Origin: Lachnospiraceae bacterium
GTDB lineage: Bacteria > Bacillota > Clostridia > Lachnospirales > Lachnospiraceae
Assembly (NCBI GenBank): GCA_949383255.1
Contig: CASJPF010000022.1
Location: 1-61,007, forward strand
DNA: 61,007 nt
Direction: 5' to 3'
The notes beneath the pieces were generated by a model. The model had not been told where the DNA came from, did no database searches, and worked only from the letters and a program-made list of their open reading frames with translations. Below are positions 1 to 9,018 of the stretch, one piece after another; positions within the stretch are counted from its first letter, which is position 1; each line of letters opens with the position of its first letter. The position numbers were made by a program, and so were the translations under genes.

Positions 1-33
1 CGGTAAAAGTCGATAAAATCAAGTGTTTTAAAC

Positions 34-600
34 CTAATCAGCAGACACTAAATAATCTTTGAATCCTTCCATATCTGTTTCAATATCCGGAAGGAATGGA
101 AGCAATGCTTTCATTTCAGAAGCAAAATAAAAAATATTGTCAACAATCGTATAATAAAAAGGTTTAATCCCGAATCTATCTCTTGCGCAAAATAATGTTT
201 GATCTTTCTCGTTCCAAATAGCAAATGCAAACATTCCCTTAAAATGTGTTACACAATCTGTTCCCCATTTCTTAAATGCTTTTAAAATCACTTCTGTGTC
301 TGTATTGGTTCTAAATGTACCGCCAATTTGTTCCCTAAGCTCTATATAATTATAGATTTCTCCGTTGAAACATACTATATTTCCTGTTTCAATATCTTTC
401 ATAGGCTGATGTCCGCAATCTGTCAAATCAAAAATACTCAAACGGTTATGTCCAAAACCGATAAATTCCTGCTGACTTACCCAAGTACCTATATCGTCCG
501 GTCCTCTATGTTTCTGCATGTCGTTCATAACATTTAATTTATGTAAAATATTCTGTATTTTATTTTTTTCAATATTTATCATTCCCGCTATTGAACACAT
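34..600 (-). CDS. Truncated asparagine synthase-like glutamine amidotransferase (class II GATase domain only)
   Basis: The 188-residue product starts MCSIAG, so Cys2 is exposed as the catalytic nucleophile after Met removal. It carries the class II amidotransferase motifs HRGPDD, HNRLSI, FNGEIYN and DTEVI. Asparagine synthase B proteins are usually about 600 aa, with this domain followed by an ATP-binding synthetase domain that makes Asn from Asp. Here a stop codon follows residue 188, just where the linker to the synthetase domain should begin. Only 33 bases of window remain beyond the stop, so a frameshift, nonsense mutation or rearrangement cannot be told apart. It is the last visible gene of a surface-polysaccharide operon, where AsnB-like proteins often amidate sugar acids. 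A free GATase domain would only hydrolyse glutamine, so this is probably a broken gene. Confidence 0.75.
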   Translation of the reverse strand: MCSIAGMINIEKNKIQNILHKLNVMNDMQKHRGPDDIGTWVSQQEFIGFGHNRLSIFDLTDCGHQPMKDIETGNIVCFNGEIYNYIELREQIGGTFRTNTDTEVILKAFKKWGTDCVTHFKGMFAFAIWNEKDQTLFCARDRFGIKPFYYTIVDNIFYFASEMKALLPFLPDIETDMEGFKDYLVSAD

Positions 601-617
601 ATCATATATCCCTGCAA

Positions 618-1691
618 CTATTTATTTTGGTAGTATTCTAAATGTCTTTCATGTTTTTCAATACAACTTTGTATAATCGCCTGATTTTCTCTTGTCCATG
701 CGACAGTCTTTTCCAAACCTTCCTGCAATGCAATCTTAGCTGTAAAACCAAGTTTTTCCTTCGATTTCACTACAGAAGCAAAGCGTTTCCCTGATGTATC
801 CCATGCCCTTTTGGGAGTCATTTTTAGATTTGATCTGCTATCTGCAATTTGTATAATCTTTTGTGCTAAATCTGCAATAGAAGTTTCAACTCCAGAACCA
901 ATATTATATACATCTCCTTCATCTCCCTTTAAAGCGCACAACATAAGGCCACAGCAAATATCCTCCACAAAAATAAAATCTCTTGTTGCAATCCCTTGAT
1001 TTTCCAACAAAATTTCCTGATTTGTTAATGCTCTGTAAATAAAGGTCGGTGTAACATTTCTCCAAATCGTCGCATAGGTACCTCTCCAATTCCCTGCTCC
1101 TAAAATTTCTCCCGGACCATATACATTTTGAAATCTGGCTCTGACTACAGGAAGTTCATACTGTTTGTGATAGTACGCAGAATAAAATTCTCCAACTATC
1201 TTTGAAATGGAATATGGGCTATCCTGATGAAGTTCAATTGGACTTTCTTCAGTCGTTGCGACTGCGTCTCCAAATGTCTTCTTAGCCACAGAACAGCCCG
1301 CAGAAGAATATACTACTTTTTTTAGATTACGAAAATCTTTTAGGCGTTCAAATAATTTTAAGGTTGTTTGCGTATTGTTTTCATTATCTGTAATTGGGTC
1401 AAAAATAGAACTTTGATTCCCATGAAAAGTAGCTAAATGAAAAACGTAATCCAGATTATCTTGTAGATATGCAAGGACCCGAAAATCTGTAATAGAGTGC
1501 TCAATAAAAATAACACGTTTATCTTTTGGCACGTTTACAATCTCCGCAGATAATAAATTATCCACAATTATAATTTTAATTTCCTGCACATTCTTCAATA
1601 ATAGTCTAATCAAATTACTTCCTACAAATCCAGCACCACCTACCACCAAAACAGTTGAATGTTCAAACAAATTATAATCCTCTTTTGTCAC
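618..1691 (-). CDS. NAD-dependent epimerase/dehydratase (extended SDR)
   Basis: The 357-residue protein has the extended short-chain dehydrogenase fold of nucleotide-sugar epimerases. A glycine-rich NAD site (VVGGAGFVGSNL) lies at about residues 16-27, and the YSISK active-site Tyr/Lys pair is near residue 180, with SSAG supplying the upstream Ser. It probably interconverts or dehydrates a UDP- or dTDP-sugar for surface polysaccharide synthesis. The start is GTG at 1691, sharing its G with the TAG stop of the preceding epimerase gene (TAGTG), so the two are translationally coupled. An AGGAGA ribosome-binding site lies about 9 bases upstream. The exact sugar cannot be read from the sequence. 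Confidence 0.88.
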   Translation of the reverse strand: MTKEDYNLFEHSTVLVVGGAGFVGSNLIRLLLKNVQEIKIIIVDNLLSAEIVNVPKDKRVIFIEHSITDFRVLAYLQDNLDYVFHLATFHGNQSSIFDPITDNENNTQTTLKLFERLKDFRNLKKVVYSSAGCSVAKKTFGDAVATTEESPIELHQDSPYSISKIVGEFYSAYYHKQYELPVVRARFQNVYGPGEILGAGNWRGTYATIWRNVTPTFIYRALTNQEILLENQGIATRDFIFVEDICCGLMLCALKGDEGDVYNIGSGVETSIADLAQKIIQIADSRSNLKMTPKRAWDTSGKRFASVVKSKEKLGFTAKIALQEGLEKTVAWTRENQAIIQSCIEKHERHLEYYQNK

Positions 1692-2641
1692 TATCTGATT
1701 TCTCCTTTTAAATGTGTATAGGTCTGCGTAATGCCATATTGTTTATACCATTCAATTGTTCTTCTGATGCCTTCTTCCAAGGGCATCTGCACATCCCAAT
1801 CAAAATCTTTTTTTACCTTAGTAGGATCTAGCAGAATTGTAGCAACGTCATCCTCTCCCCTCTGACGTACTTCAACTGGTTTCTCTAATGTAATATTTAA
1901 TGCCTTTAACGTTGCATCAAACAATTCTTTAATGGCATAATCTTTTCCACTAGAAATATGATAATAACCGCAACTCCCCATGCCATCAATCGCCTTAATA
2001 ATGACATTCACTACATCATCCACAAATACAAAATCTCTTCTGGTATCCATCACAAAACATTCTTTTCCATTCGTAAGTCTATTATAAAATGTTGGCAAAG
2101 GACCACTTAAATTTCTAGGACCATAAGAATTGGCAAGCCTGAAAGATAGAAACTCAATCCCAGACAATTCAATGTATAATTCTCCACCCGTCTTGCTAAT
2201 TGCATAACTACTGCCCCCTGCGTATCCACCTGAAAAATATGGATGTTTCAGAGTAATTGGCTGTTCAATTGGTTTTAATCCATAACATAGCGCAGTCTGA
2301 AAATAAATGATTCTTCGCACCCCTACTTCCTTCGCTGCCTTTACCAAATTTGCTGCACCAACCACATTCACAGTTGCATCCTCAATCCAGTTTTCGGGAT
2401 CTTTATAGGAAGCCGCCGCATGCACCAAAATTTCTGGTTGAAACTCTTCAAACACCTCAAATACCCTTTTTGTATCTGCAATACTATCTTCTACAATCTG
2501 CAAATTCCTGTGTTCACACAGATTGTCACGCCTTCCTGTCTGGTAATTGTCTATTACCAACACCTCATCTCCCCTTGCCAACAGCCTCTCTACAATATGT
2601 GAGCCTATATGACCTGCGCCACCTGTCACTAATACCTTCAT
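1691..2641 (-). CDS. NAD-dependent epimerase/dehydratase, UDP-glucose 4-epimerase-like
   Basis: This 316-residue extended SDR begins MKVLVTGGAGHIGSH, a textbook Rossmann NAD-binding start. The catalytic YAISK motif is near residue 153 and the substrate-side motif NSYGPRN is present. It resembles GalE and related UDP-sugar epimerases. Two in-frame ATGs exist; the second (2641) sits eight bases from AGGAAGGG and starts directly at the Rossmann strand, so it is preferred to the ATG at 2647. The gene overlaps the next epimerase gene by one base. Two adjacent SDR enzymes suggest consecutive steps in making one activated sugar for the polymer. Confidence 0.88.
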   Translation of the reverse strand: MKVLVTGGAGHIGSHIVERLLARGDEVLVIDNYQTGRRDNLCEHRNLQIVEDSIADTKRVFEVFEEFQPEILVHAAASYKDPENWIEDATVNVVGAANLVKAAKEVGVRRIIYFQTALCYGLKPIEQPITLKHPYFSGGYAGGSSYAISKTGGELYIELSGIEFLSFRLANSYGPRNLSGPLPTFYNRLTNGKECFVMDTRRDFVFVDDVVNVIIKAIDGMGSCGYYHISSGKDYAIKELFDATLKALNITLEKPVEVRQRGEDDVATILLDPTKVKKDFDWDVQMPLEEGIRRTIEWYKQYGITQTYTHLKGEIR

Positions 2642-2655
2642 AATCATTTCCCTTC

Positions 2656-4188
2656 CTAATTATACTTTTCTTTTTCTTTCGCCATATATTCTAACAATTT
2701 CTTTGTTACTACTTCTTGCCCAACAGTATTTAGATGCCCCGCGTCATAGAAATACCAATCAGGAAAATAATCACCTGACATATCTAATATATGAATATCA
2801 TATGTTTCCTTTAGCCCTTTCAAATATTCTTTAGTTTCTTCCAAATAATCCCTATTCCATGTACTTTTATGCAATTCAGAATAAGGCGGAATAAAGAAGT
2901 AAACTTCCAACTTTTTACTTAATGCACTGACTACGTATTCTTTTAAAATCTCCTTATTTTCCTGTTTGGTTTCCCCATATGGCTTGTTATATAAAATACA
3001 TTGGTTTTGTTCATTTGCTTTTCGTTCCTCCTCTGATAAACGATTTGCATCAAATATTGTCTCTTTGTAGTCAATTTTTTCATGTAGAGGTACATAATGC
3101 TCAAAAAAGCATTTCTGAATATCAAAATTATCTAAAAATATATCAATCAGTCGCTTTTGGTATTCATACCACCAATAATAATATGAATATCCCTGTTTCA
3201 ATAAAATTCCTTCTATAACTGGCTCATATAATAATATTTTCTCTTGATTCACATTTGAACGTTTCATCGAATATCTAAGACTATAAGGACATATACCTAT
3301 AATAACATTTTTTATTTTTATATTTCTTTGCTCGCACATATTGATATACTTTTTAAATAGTGCAAAATCATGCTCTAAATCTTGTCCAGAATTAGCTAAA
3401 TTTAAAAAAGATTTATCTTTCAACGCATCTCTAATATAAGAAATCCCTGTTATAATACTCGTTATCTTTTGTTGTATTTGAACTTTACAATGATAAAAAT
3501 ACCAATTTGGATCTTTATAATAGTAATGCATTAAATACTCATATAAAAAAATAAATATATCTGACTTGCCTGCCTTTTCAAAACAATTTTTCCAATTATA
3601 TGTACTGTTGTCACATACGATGTAAACTTTTTTTGTTGCAGTATGTGTAGATACTTCTTCTTCAAAAGACTCTAATTTCAATCTGTCTAGATAGTCTTTT
3701 ATATACCCCCCCCCTGTAAAGATAAATTGATATTGGACTTTCTCATAAGTTTCTTTTAACTTGCAAAGAATATCTGATATATACCTTTTACATCTTTCCT
3801 TATTATAATAGTGTAGCTTTTCAAAGTATAAACTTGAGATATAAAATCCTTTTATAAATCTTATGTCTGCCAGCTTATCAATTTTGTACTCCATCTCTAC
3901 TCTATTTGGAAACAGCAAAATATGTTCTTCCTTTACGTTTTCGATCAATAGTTCCTCTATAATATCCTTCCTTATCTTTTCAGAATATTCTAAAGGTACA
4001 ATAAAAAAGTGTATGATTTCTCTATGATACTTATCAACACTTTCGCTTATAGAATACACATCTTTTCCACAACATATTTTTTTATTATCATCTATATCTG
4101 AGAAGCATATTTCCACATCTTGCTTATATTGCAAAAAGCGTAGACATCTTTCTCCTGCTTTTCCGCAGCCTCTTATACAAACTAACAT
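2656..4188 (-). CDS. SGNH-hydrolase-like protein with N-terminal nucleotide-binding-like domain
   Basis: The 510-residue protein starts with a glycine-rich turn (IRGCGKAGERC) like the small Rossmann domains found in polysaccharide clusters. The middle is Tyr/Lys-rich and unassigned. The C-terminal 110 residues look like an SGNH/DltD-type domain: PPYSELH, then a terminal Asp-x-x-His motif in YDAGHLNTVG. Such domains transfer or remove acyl groups on polysaccharides, so O-acetylation or another acyl modification of the surface polymer is a reasonable guess. No signal peptide or membrane span is visible. The coding strand holds a run of nine G (positions 3706-3714) encoding three glycines; the frame is intact here but could slip. 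Family assignment is tentative. Confidence 0.6.
   Translation of the reverse strand: MLVCIRGCGKAGERCLRFLQYKQDVEICFSDIDDNKKICCGKDVYSISESVDKYHREIIHFFIVPLEYSEKIRKDIIEELLIENVKEEHILLFPNRVEMEYKIDKLADIRFIKGFYISSLYFEKLHYYNKERCKRYISDILCKLKETYEKVQYQFIFTGGGYIKDYLDRLKLESFEEEVSTHTATKKVYIVCDNSTYNWKNCFEKAGKSDIFIFLYEYLMHYYYKDPNWYFYHCKVQIQQKITSIITGISYIRDALKDKSFLNLANSGQDLEHDFALFKKYINMCEQRNIKIKNVIIGICPYSLRYSMKRSNVNQEKILLYEPVIEGILLKQGYSYYYWWYEYQKRLIDIFLDNFDIQKCFFEHYVPLHEKIDYKETIFDANRLSEEERKANEQNQCILYNKPYGETKQENKEILKEYVVSALSKKLEVYFFIPPYSELHKSTWNRDYLEETKEYLKGLKETYDIHILDMSGDYFPDWYFYDAGHLNTVGQEVVTKKLLEYMAKEKEKYN
3706..3714. repeat. Homopolymer C9 (G9 on the coding strand)
   Basis: Nine consecutive C on the plus strand lie inside the SGNH-like polysaccharide gene, encoding Gly-Gly-Gly. 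Tracts of this length in AT-rich surface genes are classic sites of slipped-strand phase variation. A change of one base would truncate the protein at about one third of its length from the N-terminus. Confidence 0.6.
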
Positions 4189-4261
4189 TTTTCTTTTTTA
4201 ATGTACTCCTTTCTGGCAAAACATATGCTTGTATAATTGAAATATTTTATATTTAACTTTT

Positions 4262-5842
4262 TTATGTTACAATGATATCGCTTGTGATTAATTTGTGTAT
4301 TCTTTCCCCAATAGACTCCTTTTTTTCCATCTTCTGTTCCGTTGTTTTGATACGACTAATATCTTTTATATAATTGTGTAAGGAATAAAAATCTTTATCC
4401 TCTTCCCACACTTTTCTATGTTTATCAGACTTTTCATCTGTATCAAATATAGAATACTTTGTAATTTCATCCTGTCTTTTTTGATCCAAAATAATATCAT
4501 ACCTATTTACAGTGTTTTCCTGTGGATCCACAATCAACCATTGATTATTCCAACAATTAAAAGCCAAAATCTTATTTCCAATATTTTTAGCTCGTGAGAA
4601 ATAGATTTCATCTTCCTTTTTTGTTGCAATCTCTTGATATTGCTCTAAAACCATTCGATCTTTATTAAACTTAAACACTCGATCTGATTGTTCAGGGAAA
4701 AAATAAATATCTTGCTTATACTCAACAAAATCACAGAATGGTCTATCCTTAACCGAATATTCTTTAGGAAGTCCGTCTAGTTTCCATACTTTGTTCTCCC
4801 TCTCATTCCACAACAAAATTTCATTTTTGTTTGCAATAATCAAAATAAATAAATCTTTTATCTTCTTAACTGCAAATAATTGTATATCTTCAACAGAAAC
4901 TTGTATTTTCTCACATAAATCATTTTGTATATCATATTTAAAAATATAATTTTTTCCGACTTCTACTGCATAAATATTTGACCCTACTACATCGATATTT
5001 GTATCCAAAAACAGAATATCTTCAAACTTCTTTTCACATACTATTTTGTTATGAAAGACATCGTACTTTATAATTCGGCTTTCAAATCCTGGTAACATAT
5101 AGATAAATTCATTCCAAACAAAGTACGCACCAAACTTTATAGAAACCCCATAATTTCCAATTTCCAATTGTTCAAACTTGTGTTCCTTCAAATCAAATCT
5201 AATAATCCACTTCCCACATCCTGGGATTAACACAAGATAATTCTCTATATTCGCTATACGATATGACATATATTTCCCTAGAGTATTTCCATATGGAATT
5301 TTTATTGTTTCCACCAATTCAAAAGTATCCAAATTCATTGCAAATAAAATATTCATGGTTGAAGAAAGAAACCATACAATCTGATTTATGCACACAAAAT
5401 CCACAACATTAAAAAATAAATCCTTATGCCATTCTAAGATATTATCATTTTCATACAATACAGGTTTGCCCACCACTGTAACTAATTGCACTACTGAGCT
5501 CCAATCTCCATAGTAAGCATCCGATACCGCAATCGCTCTATTCAAGTCCGTACTTTCATCTAAAATGCCAACATTTTTTTCCTGGTATTGTCTGCGAATC
5601 TCCTTATACTGCTCTTCTAACTCAGGAAGCATAGACTGAATTGTACTCAATTCTAAAGGATGCGGTCGCCACCACAACACAACTTCTGGATGTTCGTTAA
5701 ATACACTAAAAACCCACTGCATCTTTTCTATATGTTTTTTCCGTCCACTTAATATATTGCCGACACTTGTATTATAAAAAATTACTTTTTTTCCTTGAAC
5801 GATTTCCTTCCAATTATTAGGGAAAATCTTATCAGTCTCCAC
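4262..5842 (-). CDS. C-terminal half of a glycerophosphotransferase-like protein plus beta-propeller-like region
   Basis: The 526-residue product opens with a segment (about residues 15-150: FYNTSVGNIL, WWRPHPLE, SDAYYGDWSS, GKPVL) that matches the second half of the CDP-glycerol glycerophosphotransferase/glycosyltransferase-like fold seen in long Lachnospiraceae surface proteins. The remaining 370 residues are repeated beta-rich blades with Trp and Tyr, resembling a beta-propeller. The first half of that fold (ending LGSPKIDKVLNTRRED) is missing here and is encoded separately at 10388-11332. Start is GTG with a GGAGG site eight bases upstream, so it may be translated on its own. It may act with the separate N-terminal half or be a remnant. 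Confidence 0.7.
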   Translation of the reverse strand: METDKIFPNNWKEIVQGKKVIFYNTSVGNILSGRKKHIEKMQWVFSVFNEHPEVVLWWRPHPLELSTIQSMLPELEEQYKEIRRQYQEKNVGILDESTDLNRAIAVSDAYYGDWSSVVQLVTVVGKPVLYENDNILEWHKDLFFNVVDFVCINQIVWFLSSTMNILFAMNLDTFELVETIKIPYGNTLGKYMSYRIANIENYLVLIPGCGKWIIRFDLKEHKFEQLEIGNYGVSIKFGAYFVWNEFIYMLPGFESRIIKYDVFHNKIVCEKKFEDILFLDTNIDVVGSNIYAVEVGKNYIFKYDIQNDLCEKIQVSVEDIQLFAVKKIKDLFILIIANKNEILLWNERENKVWKLDGLPKEYSVKDRPFCDFVEYKQDIYFFPEQSDRVFKFNKDRMVLEQYQEIATKKEDEIYFSRAKNIGNKILAFNCWNNQWLIVDPQENTVNRYDIILDQKRQDEITKYSIFDTDEKSDKHRKVWEEDKDFYSLHNYIKDISRIKTTEQKMEKKESIGERIHKLITSDIIVT

Positions 5843-5872
5843 GAAAATACCTCCACTGATTTTGTCTAAAGA

Positions 5873-6189
5873 TTATATATAACAAATATACACTCCACCG
5901 ATACAACATATTTTTTCATTATAAATAGGATAACCTTCTTTATTAAATGAAACTTTTCTTAAAAATTCTTTATGAACCTCTTCCAATCGGTTATCTTCTA
6001 GTGCTTGATAAATATACTTCTGAGCAATAGTTAATTCCATATGATTAGGATAACCACCTTTATACTCTATTCTACCAAAACCCGCATTCTTTAAAATACC
6101 AATAAATTGTTCAAAAACACCTTTTTTTACCGCTTCACGATCCCCCTCGTATCGTACAAAATTACTTTTTGTTTATGATTATCTTTCAT
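5873..6189 (-). pseudogene. Small unknown gene broken by a one-base frameshift in a G5 run
   Basis: An ATG at 6189 overlaps the stop of the acetyltransferase gene (ATGA) and has an AGGAGA site upstream. Reading runs [16 protein letters not shown] and then hits a stop after 20 codons. If one G is added in the GGGGG run around 6151-6155, the frame continues for a total of about 105 codons (DREAVKKGVFEQF... through YPNHMELTIAQKYIY... to a TAA at 5873-5875). The downstream frame has coding character and no internal stops. I do not recognise the family. A sequencing error or a real disabling deletion would look the same. Confidence 0.6.
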
Positions 6190-6770
6190 AATGAACTTTT
6201 CTCCTTTAATATCATTGTTGCAGTTTTATTATTTAAGACATATTGCTTATTACACCCTTTACATATTCCAACTTGTCTTAGTACTTTCCCACACTCACAA
6301 ACCCATCCAATCTGCTTTGCTGGAACTCCTGCCATCAACGCATAATCTGGTACATCTGTTGTCACCACTGCCCCTGCGGCAATCATTGCATACCTGCCTA
6401 TAGTATGCCCACATACAATTGTCGCATTTGCACCGATGCTGGCGCCTTCCTTAACCAAAGTTTTCTTATATCCTGTTTTTCCTTTTGGATATTTCGCCCT
6501 TGGTGTTAAATCATTTGTAAAAACCATAGACGGTCCACAAAACACAAAATCTTCCAATTCCACACCCTCGTAAATTGAAACATTATTTTGGACCTTTACG
6601 CCACTTCCTATCTTTACATTATTTGATACATTGACATTCTGTCCAAAGGAACAGTTCTCTCCAATTCTCGCGCCCGTTTGAATATGACAGAAATGCCATA
6701 TTTTTGTACCTTTTCCTATCACTACATCATCATCTATATAACTGCTTTTATGTACAAAATAGTCACTCAT
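6186..6770 (-). CDS. WlbB/WbpD-type sugar N-acetyltransferase (left-handed beta-helix)
   Basis: This 194-residue protein is built of hexapeptide repeats ([LIV]-G-x4) over residues 10-140, for example [10 protein letters not shown] and [10 protein letters not shown]. It ends its catalytic domain with [15 protein letters not shown], the signature of UDP-2-acetamido-3-amino-2,3-dideoxy-glucuronate N-acetyltransferases (WbpD, WlbB) and related enzymes. The C-terminus has two Cys pairs (CECG, CKGC) that could bind zinc. It should acetylate the 3-amino group made by the adjacent aminotransferase, using acetyl-CoA in the cytoplasm. The three genes (oxidoreductase, aminotransferase, acetyltransferase) form a compact cassette. 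Confidence 0.85.
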   Translation of the reverse strand: MSDYFVHKSSYIDDDVVIGKGTKIWHFCHIQTGARIGENCSFGQNVNVSNNVKIGSGVKVQNNVSIYEGVELEDFVFCGPSMVFTNDLTPRAKYPKGKTGYKKTLVKEGASIGANATIVCGHTIGRYAMIAAGAVVTTDVPDYALMAGVPAKQIGWVCECGKVLRQVGICKGCNKQYVLNNKTATMILKEKSSL

Positions 6771-6773
6771 GTT

Positions 6774-7904
6774 TTATACCCTCAGATATTGTTTTATTGC
6801 ATTCACTATCCGCAAAATCTCTTCCTCCTTCATGTAAGGATGAAACGGAAGTGACAATGCTGTTTGAGAAAGCTTGTTTGCAACGGGATAATCACTATCT
6901 TCATATTTATTTGTTTTAAATGCTATCTGTCGGTGCATAGGCTTTTGATAATATATTGCAGTTGGAATCTCTTGCTTTTGTAAATAGTTTTTCAGTCCGT
7001 CGCGTTGGACTTGACTAGATAATTGAATGGTATATTGTGCCCAACTAGAATAAAATCCATATTTGATCATTGGAGTCTTTACAAATTCATTCAATTGTTC
7101 TGTATATTGGGCTGCAATTTGTTGTTCCCACTCTAATTCCTTTTCACAAAAAATTGGAAACTTTGCCAACAATACCGCTGCTTGCAATGTATCTAAACGG
7201 GAATTCATACCAATTCTAATATTATCATACTTAGAATCACCCTTTCCATGTATCCGAAAAGATCGCAACAAGTCCGCCCATTCATCATTGTTTGTAAAAA
7301 CAGCACCTCCGTCTCCATAACATCCCAAAGGCTTTGCTGGAAAAAAGCTGGTAGTCGATATATCGCCAAAGGAGCAGGCTTTTTTTTCTCCAATCCTTCC
7401 TCCAAATCCCTGTGCTGCATCCTCTAACAACAGCATATGATATCGGTTTGTTATTTCTTTAATTTTTCCATAGTCTGCTGGCTGTCCAAACAAATCCACA
7501 GTCATAACAACTTTGGGAATAAGTTTACCTTCTTGAACTACTTTTTGAATGCTATTTTCCAAAGAAACGCAATTTATATTATAAGTGTCTGAATCAACAT
7601 CCACAAAAATTGGAGTTGCATTCACTGCTGATACAACTTCCCCACTTGAAAAAAAAGTGAAGTCCGGGACGAACACTGCATCGCCCTCTCCTATCCCCCA
7701 TGTCATCAAAGCAAGCTGCAAAGCATCTGTTCCATTTGCACAGGTTACACAGTGTTTTACATTCACATAATCTGCAAGCTTCTTCTCTAACTCAACCACT
7801 TGCTTTCCCTGAATAAAACTTGTCTGTTGGATCACTTCCTGTATTCTGCTGTCTATGTCAGTTTTTAAATATTGATATTGTCTTTTCAGATCACGAAATT
7901 CCAT
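6774..7904 (-). CDS. DegT/DnrJ/EryC1 (WbpE/WlbC-type) sugar aminotransferase
   Basis: A PLP-dependent sugar aminotransferase of 376 residues. It starts MEFRDLKRQY, typical of the WbpE branch. It shows the TCANGTDALQLAL phosphate-binding loop, VDLFGQP with the PLP-stacking Asp, and the Schiff-base lysine in SFFPAKPLGCYGDGG. The ATG at 7904 is chosen because GAGGAAG lies nine bases upstream and the family starts here; the longer frame back to 7991 would overlap the previous gene. It should convert the 3-keto sugar from the Gfo/Idh/MocA enzyme into a 3-amino sugar, using glutamate as donor. Only three bases separate it from the acetyltransferase gene. Confidence 0.9.
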   Translation of the reverse strand: MEFRDLKRQYQYLKTDIDSRIQEVIQQTSFIQGKQVVELEKKLADYVNVKHCVTCANGTDALQLALMTWGIGEGDAVFVPDFTFFSSGEVVSAVNATPIFVDVDSDTYNINCVSLENSIQKVVQEGKLIPKVVMTVDLFGQPADYGKIKEITNRYHMLLLEDAAQGFGGRIGEKKACSFGDISTTSFFPAKPLGCYGDGGAVFTNNDEWADLLRSFRIHGKGDSKYDNIRIGMNSRLDTLQAAVLLAKFPIFCEKELEWEQQIAAQYTEQLNEFVKTPMIKYGFYSSWAQYTIQLSSQVQRDGLKNYLQKQEIPTAIYYQKPMHRQIAFKTNKYEDSDYPVANKLSQTALSLPFHPYMKEEEILRIVNAIKQYLRV

Positions 7905-7932
7905 CTGTACTTCCTCTTTTTCACAATTTTGT

Positions 7933-9006
7933 CTATCGAAACCGACCTGCAAAATCCATTGTTGCGCACTCTGTAAGTGGTAACTTAACACTTTTACCCT
8001 CGGCAGCAGACTTATAGATTGCCAATACGAGTTCTAATGCTTTTTTGCCATCCATTGCTGTAACATATGGCTGTCTATCATTCTTTATCGCATTGATTAC
8101 ATCCTCATATAATGGCGTATGCCCGTATCCATACACATTGGGGGGATTCTCATGAAACCGTACCTTGACTTCTTCGGGGTCATCCAACAAGTCTGAAAAA
8201 CGCCACTCCTCAATTACATTCACCGACTGCCCCCCCGCTTTTACAGTTCCTTTTTCGCCAAATATATACAACGTTTCTTCTAAATTTTTGGGGTAGATAT
8301 CTGTTGTCCCTTCCACAACTCCATAACTGCCATTCTTAAATTTTATCAATGCAATTCCAAAATCCTCAGCCTCAATATAATTGTGATTTAGTTTATCTGT
8401 CATGCCAACGACTTCTTCAATTTCACTTCCCATCATCCAGCGAAGCAAATCAATATTGTGAATGCACTGATTCATCAAAGCTCCACCATCTTGTTCCCAA
8501 GTACCCCTCCAAGCTGCTCTATCATAATATTCATGATCTCTGCACCAGCGAATATGTGCTGTACCATAAAAAAGTTTTCCGAAACGGTTCATATCAACCG
8601 CTTCCCTAATTATCTGTACAGATCGATTAAAACGATTTTGATGGCATGCGCTAACTTTTACGTGGTATTTAATTGAGGCAGCGATAATCGCATCCGCTTC
8701 CTTAATTGACAACGCAATCGGTTTTTCTATAATGCAATGAATTCCCCGTTCTATACAGTCCAATGCTATCTTTGCATGTTTCCCACTTTCTGTACAAATT
8801 GCAACCAACTCTGGTTTTTCCTTTTCAATCATTTCAATATAATTTGTGTACTTCTTTACTTGATCACTCAACTTGAACTTGAGTGCTTTATCCGCCATAC
8901 AGGCAGAATCAATGTCACAGATTGCTACAATTTCCAGTCCACTGTTTTGTGCTGCTACTATATGATTTGGTGATATTCTCCCACAGCCAATTAGTGCATA
9001 TCTCAT
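7933..9006 (-). CDS. Gfo/Idh/MocA oxidoreductase, WlbA/WbpB-type nucleotide-sugar 3-dehydrogenase
   Basis: The 357-residue protein begins MRYALIGCGRISPNHI, an NAD-binding Rossmann start. It contains the EKP motif (IIEKPIAL) near residue 93 and the substrate-binding region GGALMNQCIHNIDLLRWM with His and Asp/Leu residues typical of WlbA. It probably oxidises C3 of UDP-GlcNAc(A) as the first step of the 2,3-diamino sugar pathway, with the aminotransferase and acetyltransferase downstream. UDP-GlcNAc 6-dehydrogenase and the 2-epimerase of the full pathway are not in the window. A clear AAGGAG site precedes the ATG. The gene holds a run of seven G inside it. Confidence 0.88.
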   Translation of the reverse strand: MRYALIGCGRISPNHIVAAQNSGLEIVAICDIDSACMADKALKFKLSDQVKKYTNYIEMIEKEKPELVAICTESGKHAKIALDCIERGIHCIIEKPIALSIKEADAIIAASIKYHVKVSACHQNRFNRSVQIIREAVDMNRFGKLFYGTAHIRWCRDHEYYDRAAWRGTWEQDGGALMNQCIHNIDLLRWMMGSEIEEVVGMTDKLNHNYIEAEDFGIALIKFKNGSYGVVEGTTDIYPKNLEETLYIFGEKGTVKAGGQSVNVIEEWRFSDLLDDPEEVKVRFHENPPNVYGYGHTPLYEDVINAIKNDRQPYVTAMDGKKALELVLAIYKSAAEGKSVKLPLTECATMDFAGRFR

Positions 9007-9018
9007 ATTTTTCTCCTT

